From Oscillospiraceae bacterium (GTDB lineage Bacteria > Bacillota > Clostridia > Oscillospirales > Oscillospiraceae): a stretch of 49,551 nucleotides of DNA. The notes beneath the pieces were generated by a model. That model saw only the letters and a program-made list of their open reading frames with translations, made no database searches and had not been told where the DNA came from. Below, one piece after another: positions 9,361 through 18,527 of the stretch. The position numbers and the translations under genes are program-made. The stretch spans positions 1 through 49,551 of the forward strand of contig CACYLY010000023.1 in assembly GCA_902775355.1 (NCBI GenBank). The letters run 5' to 3'. How positions within the stretch are numbered: position 1 is the stretch's first letter; the number at the start of each line of letters is the position of its first letter.

Positions 9361-10905
9361 TCAGGAGAGCTCTTCGATCTCGGTTCCGGCCTTTGCTGCG
9401 TGGCGGAGCTTGATCTCGGCCTGCTCCTTGCCGATGGTCTTCTCAACATTCAGGAAGAACAGCAGGAAGAAGGCGATCACGCTGGTAAAGACCTCCAGCC
9501 CCACAAAGGCGAAGGAGATGACCCAGCTGACGCTGTGAGGCTGGGCGATCGCCACGGTCAGCACGCCGTCCGCGGCGGGCTTGATGCTCTCCAGCGCGAT
9601 CTGCGCGGCCCAGCCGTTTTCCGCCAGCTTTGCCGAGGCCTCGGCCACGCTGCCGGCGGTAAAGGGAGCGAGATAGCCGGCCTTGGCCAGCATCCAGTTG
9701 AAGACGCCTGTCATGATGCCCACCATGGCCACGGCGATGATGTTGTAGATGGACATGGCCGCCCCGTCGATGCGCAGGTCGGATTTCCACTCCATGTGAT
9801 CCAGACAGTCGGCGAAGAGCGCCATGAACACGTAGGAGCCGGGCAGACCACCCATATTCTTGATGAACTGGCCCACCAGCACGATCCACATGGTGTGCGG
9901 GAACAGCCAGCAGATCAGGGAGCCGATCGAGATCAGGGCGCAGCCGACCATGGTGACATTTCGCTTGCCGAACTTCTTGGCCAGGGGCCACACGGCGAAG
10001 ATGCCGATGCCCATGGGGATGCCGCCGATGACCGAGACCATCATCTGCGTGACGCCGTCGTTGTAGGTGCCCAGCACATAGTTGCAGTAATAGACCAGAC
10101 CGATGTTTTTGATCGTCATGCCGATGGTGGTGACCAGAAAATACCCGTAGATGATCAGCATGTACCGGTCGGTGAACAAGATCTTCATCTGCTCTCCGAA
10201 GGGCAGCTGCTCCTGTTCGTCCGTCTTTCCCTTTTCTTCCGTGATGCGCTCCTTGGTGAAGAAATACTCCAGGAGCGTCAGCGGCAGGGCGACGATGGAG
10301 AGGATGGACATCAGCGTGATCCACTTGCTCTTGTCCACGCCGATCATCGGCATGATGACCATGGGGAAAACCAGGGCCACCAGGATGCCGGACATCATGA
10401 TGGTGGTGATCTGGTTGAAGACCGAAAGACCGCCGCGGGCCGTGCTGTCCCGGGTGGACAGCGGCACCATCAACCCGTGGCTCATGTTGAAAATGGTATA
10501 GGCGAAGGAGTAGAACAGGTTGTAGGAGATCATGACCCAGAGGGCCTTCACGGCGTCGCCGCCCTCGGGGACGGTGAAGAGCAGGATGCCGGTGACGGGG
10601 ACCAGGATCGCCGAGAAGAACAGCCAGGGTCGGGCCTTGCCCTCCTTGGTCCTGGTGCGGTCGATGACCTGGCCCATGATGATGTTGGTGATGGCGTCGA
10701 TGATCTTGGAGACGATGGGGAAAACCGTCAGGAAGACGCCGCCCCACAGCGGGGTCAGGTTCAGCACGTCGGTATAATAGACGTTCAGGTAGGTGGCCAG
10801 CACCGCGTTCAGCAGCAGCGCGCCGGCGGGGCCCAGCAGATAGCCCAGCCACTTTTCTTTCTTGGTGACTTCCGGGGACTTGACGAGACTGGCAGGCAGT
10901 TTCAT
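9361..10905 (-). CDS. GPH-family sugar:cation symporter (MFS_2)
   Basis: This is a 514-residue membrane protein with about twelve predicted helices in the MelB/UidB/XynB (glycoside-pentoside-hexuronide) fold. Family-typical features are the first-helix region [17 protein letters not shown] and the intracellular stretch [14 protein letters not shown] after helix 2. It would import a glycoside together with a cation. The chosen ATG at 10905 has a strong AAGGAGG site; a longer reading of the same frame runs back across the intergenic region and the opposite-strand AraC gene and is not credible. It heads the operon with GH3 and GH78, which suggests its cargo is a rhamnosylated or glucosylated compound. 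Loop insertions near helices 11-12 make it slightly longer than the usual 450-480 residues. Confidence 0.9.
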   Translation of the reverse strand: MKLPASLVKSPEVTKKEKWLGYLLGPAGALLLNAVLATYLNVYYTDVLNLTPLWGGVFLTVFPIVSKIIDAITNIIMGQVIDRTRTKEGKARPWLFFSAILVPVTGILLFTVPEGGDAVKALWVMISYNLFYSFAYTIFNMSHGLMVPLSTRDSTARGGLSVFNQITTIMMSGILVALVFPMVIMPMIGVDKSKWITLMSILSIVALPLTLLEYFFTKERITEEKGKTDEQEQLPFGEQMKILFTDRYMLIIYGYFLVTTIGMTIKNIGLVYYCNYVLGTYNDGVTQMMVSVIGGIPMGIGIFAVWPLAKKFGKRNVTMVGCALISIGSLICWLFPHTMWIVLVGQFIKNMGGLPGSYVFMALFADCLDHMEWKSDLRIDGAAMSIYNIIAVAMVGIMTGVFNWMLAKAGYLAPFTAGSVAEASAKLAENGWAAQIALESIKPAADGVLTVAIAQPHSVSWVISFAFVGLEVFTSVIAFFLLFFLNVEKTIGKEQAEIKLRHAAKAGTEIEELS

Positions 10906-10983
10906 GGATGTATCCTCCTTCGGCAGTTTGCGTGTACGGACTCTTTGTCTGAGGATACTATACCAGAACCGGCCGGAAGTGTA

Positions 10984-11012
10984 TTGCATTTTGGTAATAG
11001 ATTTCGTATAAT
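10984..11012 (+). promoter_or_regulatory. Promoter of the AraC regulator gene
   Basis: TTGCAT (10984-10989), 17 bases, and a perfect TATAAT (11007-11012) lie 30 bases before the GTG start. On the opposite strand TATAGT (10966-10961) could be the -10 of the symporter operon, but it has no good -35; a CCGGCCGG palindrome lies there instead. That fits a promoter needing an activator such as the divergent AraC protein (inference). Confidence 0.65.
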
Positions 11013-11043
11013 CGTAATGAAATGATAAAAAGGAGGGATCTGT

Positions 11044-12237
11044 GTGCCTGTGGATTACGCGTACCTGGCCCGGTCCATGGCCGGGCTCTCCGGCGTGCCG
11101 GTGCGGGTGTATCGGAAGGGAGAGGAGCTCTGCCGCAGCTTTCCGGCGCCCCTGCCCCGGGATCCCATGGAGCTCTGCCGGAAAGAGGTCTTCGCCATTG
11201 CCGAGCATGTGGGCTACTATGCCTCTCCCCTCTTCCACTATTACGGGGTCCTCAACGCCGGGGAGATCAAGATCGTGGTGGGGCCCACCGCCCAGATCAT
11301 GGCCGACGAGCAGAAGCTCCGGGAGCTGGCCTTCCGGCTGGACGTGCCGCCGGAGCAGGCCCCCGCCTTTGTGGAAGGGATGAACGCCATCGTGCGCCTG
11401 CCGGTGGAGACCCTGCTGCAGATGCTCTGCACCACCAACCACTTCCTGAACGGGGGCGAGAAGCTGGAGCTCTCGGACCTGGCCATCCACGAGGAGGAGC
11501 AGGCACTGATCAAAACCGGCGTGGAGCAGCGCCGGACCTCCCGGGTCTATGAGGAGGAGGTCCAGGCCGCGCAGACCCACAACACCCTGGCCATTGAGGA
11601 GGCTCTGATGGGCATCGTCCGCCGGGGCGATTCCGTAGCCCTGAAGCGCTGGCTGTCCTCCGCCCCGGCCGTTCAGGGGGGCACCATGGCCGGGGATCAG
11701 CTGCGGCAGCTGAGGAACCTGTTCATCGTCACCGTCACCCTGGTGTCCCGGGCGGCCATCCGGGGCGGCATGAGCCAGGAGGACGCCTTCTCCCTGTCCG
11801 ACGCCTATATCCGGCGGGTGGAGCTGCTGACCAGCCACAGCAAGATCCAGAACCTGCAGTACCACATGCTGCTGGAATACACCGAGCAGGTGGACAAGCT
11901 GCGCCGGGGCCGCCACGTCAGCAAATTTTCCCTGGACGTGGCCAACTACGTCCGGCACCACCTGTCCGAGCCGGTCAGCGTGGAGAAGATGGCGGAGGAC
12001 TTCTTCCTCAGCCGGCCCTATCTCTCCGCCAAGTTCAAGCGAGAGACCGGCCAGACCCTGACGGACTTCATCCTCAGCGAAAAAACGGAGGAAGCCAAGC
12101 GCCTCCTCCGCTATTCCGAAAAGCCCCTGTCGGCCATCGGGGCCTACCTGGGCTTTTCCTCCCACGGCCACTTTGCCCGGGTGTTCAAGCAATACGCCGG
12201 CATGACCCCCAACGAGTACCGGGAAAAGCATAGATAG
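11044..12237 (+). CDS. AraC-family transcriptional regulator
   Basis: This 397-residue regulator has a C-terminal AraC DNA-binding domain (about 297-397) with two helix-turn-helices; [20 protein letters not shown] and [20 protein letters not shown] mark them. The N-terminal 290 residues, a probable sensor or dimer region, belong to no family I can name with confidence. The start is GTG, supported by GGAGGG 8 bases upstream. It is divergent from the symporter-GH3-GH78 operon across a 138-bp gap and is its likely activator. The effector would be the imported glycoside or a breakdown product (inference). Confidence 0.88.
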   Translation: MPVDYAYLARSMAGLSGVPVRVYRKGEELCRSFPAPLPRDPMELCRKEVFAIAEHVGYYASPLFHYYGVLNAGEIKIVVGPTAQIMADEQKLRELAFRLDVPPEQAPAFVEGMNAIVRLPVETLLQMLCTTNHFLNGGEKLELSDLAIHEEEQALIKTGVEQRRTSRVYEEEVQAAQTHNTLAIEEALMGIVRRGDSVALKRWLSSAPAVQGGTMAGDQLRQLRNLFIVTVTLVSRAAIRGGMSQEDAFSLSDAYIRRVELLTSHSKIQNLQYHMLLEYTEQVDKLRRGRHVSKFSLDVANYVRHHLSEPVSVEKMAEDFFLSRPYLSAKFKRETGQTLTDFILSEKTEEAKRLLRYSEKPLSAIGAYLGFSSHGHFARVFKQYAGMTPNEYREKHR

Positions 12238-12238
12238 A

Positions 12239-12313
12239 CCCTCCGGCGCGCGCAGCGTTCCGGAGGGCAGTCATGATCACAGCCCTCCGAGGGACCGGCT
12301 CGGAGGGCTGTGA
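12239..12313. repeat. Two consecutive inverted repeats after the AraC gene
   Basis: Arms at 12239-12246 and 12260-12267 (8 bp) form a first GC-rich hairpin starting just after the AraC stop codon. Arms at 12277-12291 and 12299-12313 (15 bp, perfect) form a second. Neither has a clear T tract. Both carry the core CCCTCCG, so they could also pair with each other. Confidence 0.7.
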
Positions 12314-12380
12314 CGTGGTGAGAGAGATTTTGACCGCCTGTGTCAGAGAGGCGAAGACGAAGCACAAAGACAGCGGCCTC

Positions 12381-12417
12381 AAACACAGCGGCAGGCCGTA
12401 GGCCTGCCGCTGTGTTT
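12381..12417. terminator. 17-bp perfect hairpin between convergent AraC and receptor genes
   Basis: Arms 12381-12397 and 12401-12417 match perfectly around a 3-base loop, followed rightward by a T-rich stretch ending in TTTTT. It is the probable terminator for the AraC transcript and perhaps for the convergent receptor gene as well. Confidence 0.8.
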
Positions 12418-12426
12418 GTCTGGTTT

Positions 12427-14010
12427 TTACTTGTTGATGTCGAGATCGACGGTGACCTCGTAGTAGTCGCAGGCGTGGGCGGTCCAGTTGGACACGTAGC
12501 TGCGGGAGATCATGCTCATCTCCAGGAAGGAGCAGAAGACATAGCCGTTGTCGTCCAGGATGGTCTGCTGCAGCTCGATGGCGAGCTCGGCACGCCTGGC
12601 GGTGTCGAACTCGGTGGAGAGCTCGTGGAGCAGTTCGTCCACCTTCGGGTTCTCATAGGCGCCGAAGTTGTAGCTCATGCCGGGCACGCAGCTGGTGGTG
12701 AAGAAATACTGCGGGTCGCCGGAGGGGGCCGTCACCAGAGCGGAGGCATAGATGTCGAAGGAGCTCATGTCGGCCAGGAATTCCCGGCGGTTGGCGGTGC
12801 AGTTGATGTCCACGTCAATGCCGATGTCCTTCAGAGAGCCCTGGGCGGACTCGGCCAGCAGGGGCAGCTCGGCGCGGCTGGGATAGGTCAGCCAGCGGAC
12901 GACCAGCTTGACGCCGTCCTTCTCGCGGATGCCGTCGCCGTCGGTGTCGACCCAGCCGGCCTCCTCCAGGACCTTTTTGGCGCCCTCGGGATCATAGCCC
13001 TGGGTCTTGAGGTGCTCGCTGCCGAAGGTGCTGAAGCCCTCGGGGAAGGGGCCGTAGCCGGGAACGCCGTGGCCCTCCAGCAGAGCGGCCACAAAGCCCT
13101 CGCGGTCGATGCCCATGACGATGGCCTGCCGCACGGCGGGATCCTGGATGATGGGGCTCTGCATGTTCATGCAGCCGAAGAAGGCGCGGGAGGTCTGGAT
13201 GCTGGAGAACTGGAAGTTGGGATTCTCAAATTTGGGGTAGGCGTCATAGGCCACGCCGTAGGCCGCGTCGACCTCGCCGCCCTCCAGCGCCAGGGCCAGG
13301 GTGTTGCGGTCGGAGATGGTGCGGACGGTGATCTCGTCGATCTTCGGGGTGCCGTTCCAGTAATGCTCGTTGGGAACCAGGGTGATATGATCGTCCATCA
13401 CCATGTCGACGGCCTTGTAGGGGCCGGTGCCGACGGAGATGCCCGTCTCAAAATCAGAGGCGTCCACGTCGATGATGCAGGCGTAGGGGTCGCCCAGGTA
13501 GTTCATCAGGGCGGGGTTCGGCTCGGAGGTGACGATGGTCAGTACCTGGCCCTCGGCCTCCATGCTCACGATCTTGGTGTCGCCGGGAGCGCGGTCGTGG
13601 TTCTCCAGCAGATGCTCAAAGCACTGCTTGACCGCCGCCGCGTCCATGTCGCGGCCGGAGGAGAACTTCACGCCCTCGCGCAGGGTGACGGTCCAGGTGC
13701 AGTCGCCGTCGTTGCTCCAATCGGTGGCGAGCCAGGGCTCCAGCACCATGTTGTCGGAGTAGTGCACCAGGGTCTCGCCCACGCCGTAGCGGATGCAGGG
13801 CCAGCCGTTGTAGGTGCGGTGGGGGTCGATGGTCTCTTCCCAGTTTTCCGCGTTGAAGGTGGTGTCGCCGATGATCATGGTTTTCTTGGCGGCAGGTTCA
13901 TTGCTCTGGGTGTCGTTCCCGGAGGCGGCGGGCTGTTCGGTCTTGCCGCAGCCGGCCAGCAGGCCGACCGCCAGGATCAGCACGAGAAGGAGTGCCAGTG
14001 TTCTTTTCAT
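12427..14010 (-). CDS. ABC transporter substrate-binding lipoprotein, family 5 (Opp/Dpp/Nik type)
   Basis: This is a surface-anchored receptor for a peptide, metal chelate or similar ligand. The lipobox LLAG-C21 gives a lipid anchor, and the remaining about 500 residues follow the SBP family 5 fold (family-typical YNGTPKIDEI-like and VRQAIVMGIDREGF stretches; length normal at 527). A DTDGDGIREKDG loop resembles a calcium site. It is the last gene of the leftward transporter operon, 66 bp after the methyltransferase. Whether the ligand is peptide, nickel or a metallophore cannot be settled from sequence. The linked methyltransferases make a modified small molecule worth considering (inference). 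Confidence 0.9.
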   Translation of the reverse strand: MKRTLALLLVLILAVGLLAGCGKTEQPAASGNDTQSNEPAAKKTMIIGDTTFNAENWEETIDPHRTYNGWPCIRYGVGETLVHYSDNMVLEPWLATDWSNDGDCTWTVTLREGVKFSSGRDMDAAAVKQCFEHLLENHDRAPGDTKIVSMEAEGQVLTIVTSEPNPALMNYLGDPYACIIDVDASDFETGISVGTGPYKAVDMVMDDHITLVPNEHYWNGTPKIDEITVRTISDRNTLALALEGGEVDAAYGVAYDAYPKFENPNFQFSSIQTSRAFFGCMNMQSPIIQDPAVRQAIVMGIDREGFVAALLEGHGVPGYGPFPEGFSTFGSEHLKTQGYDPEGAKKVLEEAGWVDTDGDGIREKDGVKLVVRWLTYPSRAELPLLAESAQGSLKDIGIDVDINCTANRREFLADMSSFDIYASALVTAPSGDPQYFFTTSCVPGMSYNFGAYENPKVDELLHELSTEFDTARRAELAIELQQTILDDNGYVFCSFLEMSMISRSYVSNWTAHACDYYEVTVDLDINK

Positions 14011-14076
14011 TTTGTCTCTTTCCTTTCTTTCAGTTTGAGGGAACGGTATGGTACGCCGGGGAGCCGGGTTTTCCGC

Positions 14077-14802
14077 TCATTTGTAGGCCGCGATGGCAAA
14101 GATCGGGACAGGATTGAAGAACTCGTCGATTTCCGCGTAGATGCGCTTGTAGACGCCCATGTCCACCGTGATGCGCTCAAAGCCGGCTTCGACCAGAAGC
14201 TGCACGTCCCACTGGGGCCGCGGCCTGTGATAGGCGCCCACCTCCATGGTGATGGCGTCGTTCTCGGCCTGCATATAGTCCGGCACCAGCTTGTGGGCGT
14301 GGTTTTCCGGCAGCTCGTGCTCCTCCTCGTCGTCCAGCGCGGCGCTGTAGTCCGCGTCGAAGTTCAGAAGCACGCCGCCGGGCTTCAGGAGCTTGTACCA
14401 CTCCCGGTAGGCCTTGGCGATATGCGGCAGCGTCCAGGTCAGGTTGCGCGTCACCAGCACGTCGAAGCTCTCCGGCTCCAGCGCGGGCTCCTCGGCGTCC
14501 ATGAGCAGGAAGCGGGCGTCCACGCCCAGCACGCCGGCCATGTGCTCGGCATGCTCGATCATGTCCGGCGTCAGATCGATGCCGGTCGCCTCATGCCCTT
14601 CGGCGGCGAGCAGGCAGGCAAAGAAGCCGGTGCCGGTGCCGATATCCAGCACGTGCAGCGGTCTTCCTTCCGGAAGATACCTGCGAAATTCCGCGAGCCA
14701 CCTCTCCCGTTTCTCGCTGTCGTACTCGCGGAGGCGCTGGGTCTCGAAGGCCTCCGCCCGGTGTGACCAGTAGTGGGTCACGCGATGCTTGATCGGTTCC
14801 AT
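14077..14802 (-). CDS. Class I SAM-dependent methyltransferase (transporter operon)
   Basis: This is a 241-residue methyltransferase of the Rossmann-fold class. Motif I is VLDIGTGTG (residues 51-59), the acidic end of strand 2 is GIDLTPDM, and the motif IV/V region is RNLTWTLPH with LKPGGVLLNFDADY. I start it at the ATG at 14802, preceded by GAGAGGG; the frame could begin 14 codons earlier at a GTG, with poorer support. It lies between the ATPase gene and the receptor gene, same strand. A paralogue with the same RNLTWxLPH and LNFDAxxxxxL signatures is encoded at 19453. The substrate is unknown; co-transcription with an importer suggests it acts on the imported compound or on a carrier made for uptake. 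Confidence 0.85.
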   Translation of the reverse strand: MEPIKHRVTHYWSHRAEAFETQRLREYDSEKRERWLAEFRRYLPEGRPLHVLDIGTGTGFFACLLAAEGHEATGIDLTPDMIEHAEHMAGVLGVDARFLLMDAEEPALEPESFDVLVTRNLTWTLPHIAKAYREWYKLLKPGGVLLNFDADYSAALDDEEEHELPENHAHKLVPDYMQAENDAITMEVGAYHRPRPQWDVQLLVEAGFERITVDMGVYKRIYAEIDEFFNPVPIFAIAAYK

Positions 14803-14988
14803 TGTTTTTCCCTCTCTTTTTTCATTCCATGTTCCCTCAAACACAGAAAGATTTTAAGTAAACGATGATTCAATCGGCGAGAGCAGATTGCGAGAGAATT
14901 TGGGTTCTGATGAAGGCAGTTTTTCGCAGGAATACTTTGTGTATTGCAAGAAAGCCGAAGGCGATTTGATCAGCGGTTACTTATGATT

Positions 14989-15753
14989 TTATAAAATGCT
15001 GTCGATCAGTCGCCTGGTGTATTCATCCTTTGGATCGCGGATCACGTCATCAGGGCGGCCCTGCTCTACGATCCTCCCCTTGTAGAGGACCAGAACGCGG
15101 CTGCAGAACTGCTGCACCAGGGCGATATCGTGGCAGATAAAGAGGATCGACAGCTCGCTGCCGTGCTGGCTCCGCAGTTCGTTCAGAAGCGCGACGATCT
15201 CCTTCTGGATGGTCACGTCCAGAGAAGAGGTGGCCTCGTCGCAGATCAAAAGCCTGGGCTTGACGGCAAGGGCCCGGGCGATGGCCGCCCGCTGGCACTG
15301 GCCGCCGCTGACCTGGTGGGGGTAGCGCCCGGCGAAGTCCGGCGTCAGGCCGCATTCGGTCAGCAGCCGCGCCACTTCCTTTTTCGTATCCGCACGGCTC
15401 ATGCCGCTGTTGCGGAGGCTCTCGCCGATCCCGTCTCCCAGGGTGCGGCGGGGGTCAAAGGAGTCCGTCGGCGTCTGAAAGACCATCTGCATCTTCCGGT
15501 AAGCCCTGCGCAGCTCCTTGCCGCTCATTTTTATGATATCCTCCCCGTCGAGGATGACGCTGCCCTCGGTGGCGTCCACCAGGCGGGTGATCATGTTGAC
15601 CACGGTGGTCTTGCCGCTGCCGCTCTCGCCGATCAGCCCGACGCATTCGCCGGGATACAGCTCGAAGCCGATGTGGTCGACGGCGGTGAAGTCCGGCTGG
15701 CCCTTGCGGGTGAAGATCTTGGTGAGATTATCGACTTTTAAGACAGGCTCCAT
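14989..15753 (-). CDS. Opp/Dpp/Nik-type ABC transporter ATPase (F/E position)
   Basis: This is a nucleotide-binding subunit of 254 residues that powers the adjacent permeases. Walker A is GESGSGKT (42-49), the Q-loop Gln is at 93, the signature is VSGGQCQR, and Walker B is LLICDEATSSLD. The signature has Cys where most relatives have Gln. Two ATPases as separate genes is the normal state of this importer class. It starts 1 base after the stop of the partner ATPase gene, so the two are made together. A 186-bp gap follows before the methyltransferase gene; it may hold a secondary promoter. Confidence 0.93.
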   Translation of the reverse strand: MEPVLKVDNLTKIFTRKGQPDFTAVDHIGFELYPGECVGLIGESGSGKTTVVNMITRLVDATEGSVILDGEDIIKMSGKELRRAYRKMQMVFQTPTDSFDPRRTLGDGIGESLRNSGMSRADTKKEVARLLTECGLTPDFAGRYPHQVSGGQCQRAAIARALAVKPRLLICDEATSSLDVTIQKEIVALLNELRSQHGSELSILFICHDIALVQQFCSRVLVLYKGRIVEQGRPDDVIRDPKDEYTRRLIDSIL

Positions 15754-15754
15754 C

Positions 15755-16537
15755 TCAGGCCCTCCTCAAGCGCGGGACCGCGGACATCAGCAGCTTCGTA
15801 TAGTCCTCCTTCGGGTGCTCCAGCACCTGCTTCGTCTCGCCGTATTCCACCATCTCGCCGTAGCGCATGACCAGCACCTTGTCCGCCATGGCTCCGATCA
15901 CGCCGATGTTATGGGTGACCAGCACGATCGAGGTGCCGAAGGTCCTGCGTACCAGCAGCATTTCCTCCACCACCTGCTTTTGTACGGAAACATCCAGGGC
16001 GGAGGTGGGCTCGTCCGCCATCAGCACGCTGGGATGGAGCAGCATCGCCGCGGCGATGCCGACGCGCTGCTGCATGCCGCCGGAGAGCTCGAAGGGATAG
16101 CTGTCCAGGATGCGCCGGGCGTCGTCAAAGCCGATCTTTCCCAGCAGATCCGTCGCCCGGGCGGTAAACTCCCCTCTCGAAATGTTCTCATGCTCCGTCA
16201 TGCTCTCATAGAGCTGGGCGCCCACGGTGCGGATCGGGCAGAAGGAGCTGCCCGCGTACTGGAAGATCATGCCCAGCTCCGGGCCGTTGAGCCTTCGCAG
16301 TTCCCTTGGGGACAGGTCGGGCAGATTTTTCCCTTTATACCAGATATCGCCCCGGGTGACCAGGCCGGTGGGGCCCAAAAGACCCATGGCTGCCTTGATC
16401 AGCGTGGATTTGCCGGAGCCGCTCTCGCCCACGATGCCGAGGATCTCGCCCTCGTCCACCGTAAAGCTCACGTCCTTGATGGCCTTGAAGCCGTTGTAGG
16501 TGATATCGACGTGTTCAAATCTCAGGATTTCCGCCAT
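15755..16537 (-). CDS. Opp/Dpp/Nik-type ABC transporter ATPase (D position)
   Basis: This is the partner ATPase, 260 residues, with Walker A GESGSGKS (37-44), signature LSGGMQQRVGIAAAM and Walker B LMADEPTSALDVSVQ. A Cys occurs in the FQYAGSSFCPIRTVG stretch, where the C-terminal iron-sulfur-type Cys of some relatives is absent. The ATG at 16537 follows a GGGAGGTGAG site; an earlier in-frame start would overlap the permease gene. It lies 4 bases after the permease gene, in the same operon. Confidence 0.93.
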   Translation of the reverse strand: MAEILRFEHVDITYNGFKAIKDVSFTVDEGEILGIVGESGSGKSTLIKAAMGLLGPTGLVTRGDIWYKGKNLPDLSPRELRRLNGPELGMIFQYAGSSFCPIRTVGAQLYESMTEHENISRGEFTARATDLLGKIGFDDARRILDSYPFELSGGMQQRVGIAAAMLLHPSVLMADEPTSALDVSVQKQVVEEMLLVRRTFGTSIVLVTHNIGVIGAMADKVLVMRYGEMVEYGETKQVLEHPKEDYTKLLMSAVPRLRRA

Positions 16538-16541
16538 GTCC

Positions 16542-17393
16542 TCACCTCCCTCTGCTCTTCGGGTCCGCATAGTCCCGGATCGTGTCGCCCAGGAGGTTGA
16601 AGATCATGACGGAGACAAAGATCGCAAAGCCGGGGGCCAGGGTGACCCAGGGCACCGTGGACAGGAGGCTGCGCGTATCGCTCATCATGCTGCCCCACTC
16701 CGCCGTGGGAGGCTTGGCGCCCAGGCCGAGGAAGCTCAGCCCGGCCAGCTCCATCATCATCGTCCCGATATCCAGCATGGAGGTGACAAGGATCGGCCCG
16801 ATGATATTCGGCAGGATATGCTTGAAGATGATCTTCCAGGTCCCGCTGCCGGAGAGCCGCGCCGCCTTCAGATAGGGCGTCTCCTTCTGCGCCAGCGTCT
16901 GACTTCGGGCGATCCGGGCGTATTTCGGCCAGGAGATGGCCACCAGCGCGATGATCGCGTTCTGCAGTCCTCCGCCCAGCACGCCCGCCACCGCCATGGC
17001 GAAAACCAGGCCGGGGAAGGCCAGGAACATGTCCGAGATGCGCATGAGCACCGTGTCGATCCACTTGCCGTGCCAGCCGCAGAAGACGCCGATCATCGTG
17101 CCCAGGGCGGTGACGATGGCAACGAGGAGCAAGGTGGAGTAGATGCTCGTCTTGCTGCCGACGATCACGCGGGAGAGCATGTCGCGCCCGTAGCGGTCCG
17201 TGCCGAACAGATGCTCGGCGGAGGGCGCGGCCTTCGTGTTGGTCAGATCCTGCAGATAGGGATCATAGGGCGTGAGATGCTCGGAGAAGACAGAGCACAC
17301 CAGCAGGAGCAGCGCCAGCGCGCCAAAGAGGATGAGCCGGGTTTTGACGGTGTCCCTTTTGATCTTTTGGATCCTGACGGTCGGTTCGCTCAT
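16542..17393 (-). CDS. Opp/Dpp/Nik-type ABC permease (C position)
   Basis: This 283-residue integral membrane subunit has an N-terminal helix (about 18-36), a periplasmic-side segment with the family motif HLFGTDRYGRDMLSR, and five further helices. The EAA coupling loop is at KAARLSGSGTWKIIFKHILPN. It pairs with the B permease to form the transport channel. It overlaps the upstream permease gene by 4 bases. Confidence 0.93.
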   Translation of the reverse strand: MSEPTVRIQKIKRDTVKTRLILFGALALLLLVCSVFSEHLTPYDPYLQDLTNTKAAPSAEHLFGTDRYGRDMLSRVIVGSKTSIYSTLLLVAIVTALGTMIGVFCGWHGKWIDTVLMRISDMFLAFPGLVFAMAVAGVLGGGLQNAIIALVAISWPKYARIARSQTLAQKETPYLKAARLSGSGTWKIIFKHILPNIIGPILVTSMLDIGTMMMELAGLSFLGLGAKPPTAEWGSMMSDTRSLLSTVPWVTLAPGFAIFVSVMIFNLLGDTIRDYADPKSRGR

Positions 17394-18331
17394 CCCTCGC
17401 TCACCCCCAATCGGATACGCGGGTCAAGGGCATGGTACAGCAGGTCGGTGACCAGATTGACCAGAACGTAGATGATCGCCATCCAGACCACGTAGGCCTG
17501 GATCAGCGGATAGTCCCGCATCGTGATGGCGTCCACGGCCAGCTTGCCCACGCCGTCCCACATGAAGATGCTCTCGATGATGGCCGTGCCGCCCAGGAGG
17601 CTGCCGATGGAGAGGGCCAGCAGCGTGATGATCGTGAGCATGGAGGCCTTGATCACGCTCTTCCAGAGAATGACCTGGCTGCGCACGCCGCGGGCCTGCG
17701 CCCCCGTCACATAGTCTTTGTTCAGCTCCTCCAGAACCGTGGCGCGTACCTGCCGCATGTACTTGGCGGACATGGCGATCGCCAGGGTCAGGGTAGGCAT
17801 CAGGGCGCTCTTGACGCTCGTCCCGTTGGAGATGACCGGCAGCCAGCCCAGCTTGATGGCCAGGATCTCCATGAGCAGCATAGCCACAAAGAAGTTCGGC
17901 AGAGAGTTGCCGATGAAGCTCAAAAAGCGCAGCAGATAATCCATGAATCGATCGTGCCGCACAGCCGCCAGCACGCCCAGGGGGATCGAGATGACGATCG
18001 TCGCCGCGATGGACAGCGCCGTCAGCAGCAGCGTGGCCGGCAGCTTGGAAATAAAGGTTTGAAACACGTCTCGTCCGGAGACGTAGCTGGTGCCCATATC
18101 GCCGGTCAGCATACCGCCCAGCCAGGTGACGTACTGCTGCAGAAAGGGCTTGTCCAGCCCCAGCTCGGCGCGCTTGGCGTCGATGATCTCCTGCGCCACG
18201 CCGCCCTTGTCGCCGTAGAGCTCCGTGATGGCGTCGCTGCCCGCGATGCGCATCATGGCGAAGGACAGGAAGGTGATCCCGATCAAAACCGGGATCAGCT
18301 GCAGAAATCTCTGTGCGATATATTTTCTCAC
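17390..18331 (-). CDS. Opp/Dpp/Nik-type ABC permease (B position)
   Basis: This 313-residue membrane subunit has the typical N-terminus (RFLQLIPVLIGITFLSFAM), the family segment LGLDKPFLQQYVTWLGGMLTGDMGTSY and an EAA loop at DYVTGAQARGVRSQVILWKS. It is the first gene of the leftward operon (B, C, D, F, methyltransferase, receptor). Its upstream region is shared with the divergent amidohydrolase gene. Confidence 0.93.
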   Translation of the reverse strand: MRKYIAQRFLQLIPVLIGITFLSFAMMRIAGSDAITELYGDKGGVAQEIIDAKRAELGLDKPFLQQYVTWLGGMLTGDMGTSYVSGRDVFQTFISKLPATLLLTALSIAATIVISIPLGVLAAVRHDRFMDYLLRFLSFIGNSLPNFFVAMLLMEILAIKLGWLPVISNGTSVKSALMPTLTLAIAMSAKYMRQVRATVLEELNKDYVTGAQARGVRSQVILWKSVIKASMLTIITLLALSIGSLLGGTAIIESIFMWDGVGKLAVDAITMRDYPLIQAYVVWMAIIYVLVNLVTDLLYHALDPRIRLGVSEG

Positions 18332-18527
18332 AGTTCACTCCCCATTCCGGATGAGGGTTTCCTATCAACACAAAAGGATTATAGTCTTTTAACCGGTCCA
18401 GCGGAAGCCCCCCGGGGGGATATAAAAATCCGTTTGTCCCCGTTTTTTCCCGGGCCGTATCCCCCTCCGGGGCTTGTCAAAAGGGGCTGCGCGTGATACC
18501 TTGAGAAAAAACGACCCGGAGGCCGAA
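18332..18527. promoter_or_regulatory. Divergent control region of importer and amidohydrolase genes
   Basis: A perfect TATAAT on the minus strand (18383-18378) fits the importer operon, but the -35 at the right distance (TTCCGC) is poor. A CCCCCCGGGGGG palindrome lies at about 18408-18419, upstream of the rightward gene. No operator or riboswitch that I recognise. Confidence 0.4.

Noticed and set aside
4328-11025. Very long open frames on the plus strand opposite the GH78, GH3 and symporter genes
   Set aside because: They mirror the codon pattern of the true minus-strand genes in GC-rich DNA, have low-complexity His/Gly/Ala/Val-rich products and no family likeness.
10906-12231. N-terminal extension of the symporter frame across the AraC gene
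   Set aside because: The symporter has a strong ribosome binding site at 10905 and a normal first helix there; the extension is antisense to the AraC gene.
14033-14842. 12-bp inverted repeats (GTTTGAGGGAAC) flanking the first methyltransferase gene
   Set aside because: A 12-mer pair at this distance is expected a few times by chance in 50 kb, and GAGGG resembles ribosome binding sites; no other sign of a mobile cassette.
18474-18527. Earlier start for the amidohydrolase gene
   Set aside because: The ATG at 18528 has GGAGG at the right distance, and the family's N-terminus aligns with it; the extension has no site.
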